In this document: positions 19,601 through 28,600 of the stretch, one piece after another
How positions within the stretch are numbered: position 1 is the stretch's first letter
Layout of the letters: the number at the start of each line of letters is the position of its first letter
NCBI GenBank assembly: GCA_963714145.1
Contig: OY970235.1
Span: 4,278,001 to 4,342,000 of the forward strand
Reading direction: 5' to 3'
DNA: 64,000 nucleotides
From: JBBWZH01 sp035544115
GTDB taxonomy: Bacteria > Actinomycetota > Actinomycetes > Mycobacteriales > CADCTP01
Notes under the pieces: generated by a model
The model's input: only the letters and a program-made list of their open reading frames with translations
What the model was told of the DNA's origin: nothing
Databases searched by the model: none
Translations under genes and position numbers: made by a program

Positions 19601-22600
19601 GGCCAGGCTGGGCACCGCGCCGGCGGCGTCCACCCGGCGCTCCCGGCGCTGCCGCAGGTCGTCGACCAGCTGTGGCGGTGCCTGCGGCGGGGCGGTCTCG
19701 TTGTCGGTCGGGAAGTACTGCCCGCTGGGCATCGGGTAGCCCTGCGGGTGGTGCAGGTCGTGCCGCCGCGCCCACTGCGGGTCGACCAGCAGGGTGGCCG
19801 CGTCCGGCAGCGTGAACATCAGCCGTACGTCGCCGGTCTGGCCGATCGCCAGGCTCCCGCGCCTGCGCTGGGCCTGCACCGTCACCTCGACCACCATGCC
19901 GGCCTGCACCGGCAGGAAGCCGTCCAGCTCGCGGTTGCGGAAGTTGCCGGACAGCCGCTTGTTCAGCACCGTCTGGCTGCCGCTCTCGCTGCTGGTCAGG
20001 CCGCCGGCGACGGGCAGCACGTACGGTACGTCCGGCAGCACGGGCAGCGGGTCGTCCTCGACCTTCGGGCTGACCGACGCGTCCATCCCGGCGGACGAAC
20101 TGCGGGACGCGAGCATCGCCCGCTCGGCGAACCGGAAGGTCTCCGAGTAGAGGTAGCCGGGGTACCAGTTCGCCAGCAGCCGCGGGTTGTAGAAGCCGTA
20201 CCGGATGCGGATCCGGCCGACCGTGTCGGCGACCAGGGCGCCCTCGTGCAGCAGCTCGGGTGACCAGTACCCGCCGCCCGGCAGGTCGCTCACCGCGAGC
20301 CGGCTGATCCCGGTGAGCAGCGGGAACGACAGCGCGTAGCTCAGCGCGCTGAACCCGCCGCCGTCCAGCCGGAGCAGCCGGGCGGCGGAGCCGGGCGTCC
20401 CGCTCTGCTCGCCGAGGCCGGACTGCCGCGCCACGACCGAGGCCAGCGCCTGGTCGAACAGGTCCCGCAGCGCGCGGTGGTCGATCGACCAGAGCCGCAC
20501 CCGGCGGCGGGCGAAGTCCTCGCTGGTGACCGGCATCCGGTCCATGCCGCCGTCGACCCGGTCCGGCGCCTGGTCGATGGCCGCCGCCGGGTCGGCCGCG
20601 GGCGCGATCTCCCGCACCACCGGCGCGGCCGGCGCCGGGGCCACGGCCCGCGGGTCGGGCCCGTTGGTGCGCAGCAGGACGCCCGGGGTGTCGGTGTAGT
20701 GCGCGATCCGCGGCACCATCAGCTGCTCGACGAGGTCGACCCGGCTCTGCTGGCCCTGACGGACCGCCTCGGCCGGCGTGGCGTAGTGGCCGGCCCGCGA
20801 CCAGATCGCCGCGGGCGCGCCGCCGAACAGCAGATTCACGAACCGGCTGGGCCGCCACACCGGGACGTAGGTGATCTCCAGCCGGAGCTTGCCCTGGTAC
20901 AGGTCGACGTCGCCGACCAGCCGCGCGGTGTCCCGGTCGATCGCGGTGCCGGCCGCGAGCTCGGTGTCGAACGCGCTCCGGCTGACGTTCCGCAGGCCGG
21001 CCCGGCCGCCCACCTCGAGCACGTCGGCGCCGTCCTCGCCCGGGTCCGGCCCGGACGGAACCGCCTCGGCGCCGTTGACCGCGACGTTCGTGCCGCTGGT
21101 CCGGCCGGCGGCGACCTGCACCTCGCTGCGCCGGTACAGCGTCCAGTACTTGCCGAGGGAGAACTCGCGCAGCACCCGCTGCCAGCTGTAGCCGGTCTGC
21201 TCCGGGTCCGCGGTGGCCCGGATGATCAGGTACGGCCGGGACACGCCGAGCCAGCGCCGGCCGGTCGGGCGCAGCACCAGGCCGGCGCCCTTGATCAGGT
21301 CGATGTGCCCGAGCAGCGGGCCGAGGGTGAGCATCGCGTGCAGCGACTCGGGCACCGCGCCGTGCCGGTCGGTCCCGCCCGCCGCGGTCCAGTTCGCGGT
21401 CAGCAGGCTGCGGTCGTGCCGGCGCAGCAGCTCCTGCACGGCCACCACCAGCGGGTTGTCCTTCGGCGCGAGCGTCGCGTCGGCTCCGGTGGGCGGCCCG
21501 CCGGGCCCGGCCGCGGGCGCCTGGAACGCCAGCCGGTAGTTGGCCGAGGCGCCCGGGATCTGGTCCACGGTCAGCGCCGCCGGCGCCCCCGCCGGCCGGC
21601 CCGGTGCGGCGGCCGGCTCGGCCCGCAGCCCGCGCGCGCCCGCCGGCACCCGGACGTAGCTGGTGTCCACCGCACGCCCGCCGGTGTTCAGCCGGCCGGC
21701 CGGCCAGCTGATCACGGTGGCGGTCCAGACCACGTCCGCGGTGTGCCCCCGGTACGCCTTCGGGGCGTGCGTCAGCCACCGGCCGCTGACCGCGACGTGC
21801 CCCTCGGTGCTGAGCTGGCTGCCGGTGGCCAGGCTGGTCGACCCGCCGGACTCGGGCGTCACGCTCTGCGACTCGCCGTCCGTCGCCGGGCCGTGCATCC
21901 CGGCCGCCGCGCCCGACCCGTCGAACGAGCGCTGGCCGGCCCGGGTGCGCTGCTGGCCGCTGACCTTCGGCTGCGACTCGATGATGTCCAGCTGGCGGGC
22001 GTCGACGGTCTCCGCGCCCCGGGCCTCGTTGAACAGCGCGGCCTGGATCGTGACCCGGCCCTTCCGGTAGCGGTCGCTGATGTCGAAGGACAGTTGGCCG
22101 TCCGGGTTGCGCTGCAGGTGCGCGCGCAGCGCCGCCGGCGACGTCTGCACGCCTACCCGCTCGGCGACCGAGCCCAGGTCCAGCCCCTGCGCCCCGATCC
22201 GGGCGAGCACCGCCGCCTCGAGCTCTTCGCTGCCCAGCACCTCGATCAGCAGGTCGTCCGGCCGGACCTCGCCATCGGTGGGCACGGCGGCGCCGGGCGG
22301 AGCCAGCTCGGCGTCGGTGAACGGGTGCGCCCGGCCGGTCCGCACCTCCGGGTCGGCCGGTCTGGCCGAGCCGATCGGCGCCGGGGGGCCGGGCGCCGCG
22401 GGCCGGACCGGGGCGAGCGGGGCGAGCGGCTCCGGGACCACGTACCGGACCAGGCCGTCGGGGACCGTACGGGTGCTGCGCGCGGTCGTCGTGGGCGTGA
22501 TCGGCAGCTCGGCGCGGCCGAACACCACCCGGGGCATCCCGCGCAGCACCCGCAGCGCGCCGGTCGGCCGCGGCCGGACCACGGCGCCCGGCCGGTAGGC

Positions 22601-25600
22601 CACGTCGACCGTGACGTCGTACGAGATGCGGTAGTCGAACGTCCGCACCGGGCCCTTGTCGAACAGCGCGCCGAGGGTCCGGAACGAGAACACCCCGGTG
22701 GACTGCGTCCCCGACCGCGGCCGGGAGTAGTTGAACCCGACACCGCCGCCGCCGGTCTTCAGCCAGCCCGGCGGCAGCTGGAACCGCCCCGGCAGCCAGT
22801 CCAGGCCTCGGCCGCTGGGCACCGGGATCGGAATCGGCAGGTCCGCGTCCGGCAGCGTCTGGACGCCGCCGGTGGCCCTGATACCGGCCCGGACGCTGCC
22901 CTGCACGGTGAGCGTCTCCGCGGCACCGGTCTCCGCGTACGCGGTCGGCACCACACCGACCGAGACGTCGGTGTACCGGCCGGAGACCGGCGGGTCGGCG
23001 ACCCCGGTGCCGTCCCGGTCCAGCCCGGCCCGGCGCGGCTTGACGGTGACCGTGACCTCGTACGCCCCGTTGCGGGTCGGGTGCTGGAAGGTGTGCCGCA
23101 CGCCGCGGCCGAACAGCCGCCCGGCCTGGGCGGTCAGCGCCTGCGCGCCGAACAGGTCGGTCGCCCAGGTACGCAGCGCGTGCTCGACCCGCGGCGTCCG
23201 GTTGATCGCCCACGGCTGGCCCTGCTCGGCCTCGGCCAGCGCGTCCAGCACCGCGTCCGGCACCAGTTCGGCGCCGGCCAGCCGGTCCACGTGCGCGACG
23301 CCGAGGCCCAGGTCGTGCTCCACCTCGACCGGCGGCAGCCGCCCGGCCAGATCGTCGCGACCCGCCGGGTGCGCCGTGCCCGGCGGCACCGGCACCGCGT
23401 CGGGCGGCCCGTCCTGGACCGGCGGCGCCGGGACGTTCGCCGGGTCCAGCGCGTGCTCCAGGCCGGCCACGAACCTGGCCGCCTCCCGGGCCGGCACCAC
23501 CAGGTGCACCACCCCGTCGACGCCGACCTCGGGCTCGACGCCGGCCAGGGTGGACCGCAGCTCCGCGGTGAACCGCACCTGCGCGCGGTAGATCACCACG
23601 TCGGTGCCGGGCTGGCCGTCGCCGCGGGCCGGGCCCTCGTCGGTGGCCATCCGCCACTCGCCGCCGCCGAGCAGGGCCGAGCCGGTCACGCTGGTCTCCA
23701 GCGACCCGGCCCCGGAGCCGCCGATGCCGACGCCGTGGTTGCCCCCGGGCGGTGCGTCCGGGTTGCCCATGACGCCGCCGAGGTTCGGCGCGACGCCGAC
23801 CATCGCACCGCCGGCCACCCCGGCGCTGGACCCGGTCTGCTCGCCGATCCGGCTCTCCAGCTTCGGCTGGGCCACGCCACGGCCGATCTCCTGGACCGAG
23901 CGCAGCCCCAGCCGCAGCAGGAACCCGGCCTGCTCGCCGGTGCCGGCGCCGACCTCCAGCCATGCCGACCCGCGGCCGGCGCCGGCGAAGTTCCGCCACT
24001 CCTGCACCAGCCAGCCCTCGTTGAGCTGGTCGTACACGGCATCCGCGAACGCCTGGCCGTGCCGCGGGAACTGGGCCAGCACGGCCGCCCGCAGCCGTTC
24101 CAGGCCGGTCATCGAGCGCGGTACGGCGAAGACCTCCCAGAGCATCCGATCGATCCGGGCCGCCCGCCCGGCGCGCTCCAGCCCGGCCACCGACCGCGGC
24201 GCCGGGTGCCGGCCCCGCGCCGCCAGCTGCTCGTGCCCGGGCAGCCCGATCACCGGGCCGGCCGGGCCGTACCCGGCCAACGGTGCGGTCGTCTCGGTCG
24301 GGAAGCCCAGCCGCAGCACCAGACCGGCCCGCTCGCCCGACGCCGGCGAGGCGCCCGGGACCGGCTGCTCGGTCGCCCCGTCCACCTCGACCGCGTCGAT
24401 CGTGAGCCGGCTGCCCGGCACGTCGAAGTAGACCGAGCGGCCGTCGTACATCAGCTGCTGCATGGCCGACACCACGGCGGCCACCGACCCGGACCAGGCC
24501 AGCCGGCCGCTGCGGCCGGTGCGCCCGCCGAGGCCGATCTCGGACGGGCTGACGGTGCCGAACAGCTTCCACTGCGCCGCCAGCTTCACCGCCGCCAGCG
24601 GGTCCACCTCGAGCGACGAGCTCAGCGACCAGGACCGGCCCGAGGCGAACACGCCCTCGTCGAGCTGGTCGCCGCTGGTGCCCTCCTTCTCCCCCAGCGG
24701 CACCCGGCCCTGCTCGACCTCCCGCGCCGGCACCTGGGTCGCGGCCGCCAGCGGGCCCAGCTCGATGCCGACCCGGACCCGGAACGTGTGGCCGTTCAGC
24801 GCGACCAGCACGGTCACCCCGTCGCCGGCCGCCAGCTGCCCGGTGGCCCGGTTGCCCAGCGTCGCGAACCGGGCCTCGACCGCCTGCCGGACCGCCGCGC
24901 CGAACTCCGCCGGGCCCACGCCGAGCCGGCCGCCGACCGCCGGCCCGGCCGCGAGCTGGTCGACCAGCGCGAACTGGTCCAGCTGGCCGTTGCGGTCGTG
25001 GATCTGCTCGATCCGGCCGCGGACCCCCCAGGCCGGGTCCAGCCTCGGGCCGCCCGGGTACAGCTCCTCCTCGAAGCCGGCAGGCAGGGCGGCGGTCGGG
25101 CTGCCCGCCTCGACCGCCGCGGCCTCGCGCAGGATCGCGTACCGCTCCTCCTGCTCGGCCCCGCGGCGCAGGACCTCGTCCCGGCGAGCGGTGTACGCCG
25201 CCTCCCGGGCCGCTTGCGCGGCGGGCCGCACCGAGTCCGCCGCGTCCATCAGCACCGCGCCGTTGGCCAGCTCGGCGTGGGCCGCGGCATACCGGGCGGC
25301 GGCGGTGGCCACGTCCGCGGGCGTATGACCAGCGCCGAACAGCCGGTCCAGCACCGCCTGGTGCTCAGCCGCCACGGCCTGGAACGCGGCGAGGTCGGCG
25401 GCCGAGGCGGCGGGCGCGGTCGCCTGCTGCCAGGCGGCCTGGTACCGGGCGGCCAGGCTGGTGATCGCCGCCTGCGCCGCGCCGACCTCGGCCGCCTTGT
25501 CCGCCGCCTGGTCCGCCAGCAGTACGGCCCGGGCCAGCAGCCCGACCGCCTCGACGACCGGGCGGGCGCCGGGCGAGTCGAGGTGGCCGCCGGCCGCCCG

Positions 25601-28600
25601 GGTCAGCTCGATCTGCTGCGCGCTCGCCGCGTTGTGGCCGGCATGCCGCAGCGCGATCTCCAGCACCCGCAGGCGTTCGAGCTGCCGCAGCTCCTTGCCG
25701 GGCGGCCTGCTGGCGGCCGCCTGGGCCCAGCCGAGCGCCTGCCGTTCGGCCCTGGCGGCGACGTCCGCGGCGTTCGGCCGGGCGGCGGCGACCGCCTGCC
25801 CGATCACCTCGGCCTCCGCCACGTGGCCGGTCACCGCCGCCACGCTGTTCGCGATCGCCTCGATGGTCTCGGGCGCCGCCGGCGGCGGCTGGTGCTGCGG
25901 GGACGGTGCCGGGGCCGGCGGGCGGTGCGACCCCTGCGGTGGCTGGGGCTGGGGCTGGGGCTGAGCGGCCTGCTGGGCGGCCTGTTGGGCGGCCTGCTGC
26001 TGGGCGGCCTGCACGGCCTGCTGGCCGGCCTGGCGTACCCGGGCGAGGTCGGCGGGCGGCAGCGGGCTGCTCCGGCGGACCTTGCCGAAGACGCCGATCT
26101 CGACGTCCGGCAGGGCATCCTGGGACCGGTAGAGCGCGTCGGTCACGGCCCGCGGCTCGGCCGGCACCAGCTCGCGGGCGTACCCGTCGATCTGCTCCGG
26201 CGTCGCGGTTCGCAGCCAGCGGTACGCCGGCGGCACCTCGTCCGCCGGCCGCCCCTGCCAGTGCCGCTGGTCCGCGCCCAGCGCCTCAGCCTCGAGCTGG
26301 ACCCGCAGCTCGCGGACCCCGGCGGCGAACTCGGCCGGGCTCCCGGCCCGGTCCCGCAGCTCGGTCAGCGCGGTGGCCGGATCCTGCCCGGCGTGGTGCA
26401 GCTCGTGCGCGACCCAGCCGGCCGCCACGTCCAGCCGGGCCGGCCTGATGAAGCTGTCCCCGGTACGCCAGGAGTGGTAGCCGAACACGTACGGGTCGTC
26501 GACCGACCGCAGCACCGCGGGCGCCTGGCCCGGCGGCATCAGCTGCTCGACCGCGTCCCGGGTCAGCGGCCGGAGGAAGGCGAGCTCGACCAGCTCCTCG
26601 TCGGTCAACGGCGTGCCACGGTGCAGGGTCGTCGCGATCGCGAGCAACGCGGTGGACTTCTGGTCGTACACCGTCGGGTCGGCCTCGTCGACGACGAGGA
26701 CCTGATCCAGGCCGTGGGCACGGAGCGCGTCGATGGCCTCGCGGAGCGTCTCCGGGCTCCACGGCAGGTCGGCCCGCAGCGCGAAGTCCGAGAGGAGCAC
26801 CTTCGGCGGGAGGTGGTCGGCGATCGAGAGGTGGTCCAAGCCCTGGATGTGGGACAGCACCGCCGTGTCGACGCCCAGGCCGAGCTGCTGCCGGGCCGCC
26901 TCGACCTGGCGTACGACGCCCGCGGTCCGGTACGCGAGCTGGGTCAGCCGCATCGGCAGGGCGGCGTCGGGCACCTGCTGGAACATCCGCAGCTGCCGCT
27001 CCGCCTCGGCCAGGATCGCCGTCCAGCGCCCGGCGTTGTCCACGCCCGGCGTCTCGCCGAACGCCTCCCTGAGCCGGCTGCTGACAGCGGACCAGCGGCC
27101 GTTCCGCCCGGCCGCACGTCCGCCGTTCTGCTGGCTTGCCAGTGCGGCCATGACCTCGTCGATACGGCCGCGGGACCGGTCGATCAGGCCGCTGAGGTCG
27201 GTCAGCAGCTGCTGGACGGCGGCGGCCTGCTCGGCCAGCTGCTCGTTCAGCTCCCGCCCGGTCTTGGTGTGCTGGTAGAGCAGCCTGGTAAGGCGGCTGC
27301 GCAGGTTCGGTGCCCGGCCGGCGCTGTCCCCGGCCCCGTCGGGAGTGCTGTGCGGGTCGGGGTCGGCGGGGGCAGGCCGCGCACCGTCCTGGTCGCCACG
27401 CCGGATGTCTGTCGCCTGCTGCGCGCCGGGCGTGCTGTCGGTCCCGGTGCTGGCACCCGGCCGGGCCGCCTCGGTGCTGCCACCCTCGCGGGCCGGTTCG
27501 GTACTGGCACCCAGGCGGGCCGGTTCGGTGCTGGCATCCGGCCGGGCCGGGTCGGTACTGGCACCCTCGCGGGCCGGTTCGGTGCCGTTTGGGCCGGCGA
27601 GGGTCGGGTCGGTGCTGCCGCCGTTCAGATCGGACCTGGGCGCCGTGCCGTCCGGGCCGGCCAGGGTCGGGTCGGGCCTGGCGCTGGACTCGTTCGGGGC
27701 GCCGGCTCGGCGGGCCGTGCTGCTCGGGGCGGCAGTGCTGCTCGGGGTCGCGGGGGTCGGGGTCGCGGGGGTCGGGGTCGCGGGGGTCGGGGTCGCGGGG
27801 GTCGGGGTCGCGGGGGTCGGGGTCGCGGGGGTCGGGGTCGCGGGGGTCGGGGTCGCGGGGGTCGGGGTCGCGGGGGTCGGGGTCGCGGGGGTCGGGGTCG
27901 GGGGGGTCGGGGTCGGGGTGGCGACGGGGGGCAGCGTGGGTGGGGCGACCGTGTCGCTCGGCGGCTGTGCCGGGGTGAGTTCGGTGTCCGTGCCGTCCGG
28001 GCTGAGCAGGTGTTCGGTGCCGTCCGGGGCGGTGACGCGGGTGGTGCCGTCCGGAGCCGTCTCGGCGACGGTGCCGTCGGCGGCGCGGACCGTGGTGCGC
28101 CCGGCCGTCGTGGTCACCGCGGTGGTCCGGCCGCCGGCTTGGACGGTCGTGCTGCCGATCGACGCGGTCACCGTCGAGTCACCGCCCACCGCGGTGACCC
28201 GCTGGACGCCCTGGGCGTTGACCGTGGCGTGGTGGGTCGGCGAGATCAGCGTGACCGTGCCGTCCGGGGCGAGGGAGACCGTGGTGTCGTTGCCCGGGTG
28301 CATCCTCGGCGGCCCGGCCGCCTGCATGTCGACCCTGGTGCCGTCCGGCAGCGTGATCGACTGCGTGGTGTGGTCGCCGTTGGTGACCGTCGAGACGTGC
28401 GCCGGCGTGTCGACCGCCACGGAACGGTCGGCCCCGATGCCGACGCCGACTGTGGTGCCGTCCGACGAGTGAACCGTGACCGTGCCGTCGCCCACCTGCA
28501 CCGAGGTCGGCGGTCCCGATCCGCCGGCCGCCTGCTGCTGGCCGGGCACCGCGCCCGGGTGATGGTCGCCGCCCGGCCCGGCACCCTGGCCGACGCCCGG

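Noticed and set aside
18651..24572. A second 1973-codon minus-strand frame inside the toxin gene
   Set aside because: Frame-shifted shadow rich in Arg, Ala and Gly; the 4603-codon frame has the duplicated domains and coherent motifs.
27745..27910. CRISPR-like array
   Set aside because: Perfect 15-bp tandem units without spacers, in frame within a Pro/Thr linker.
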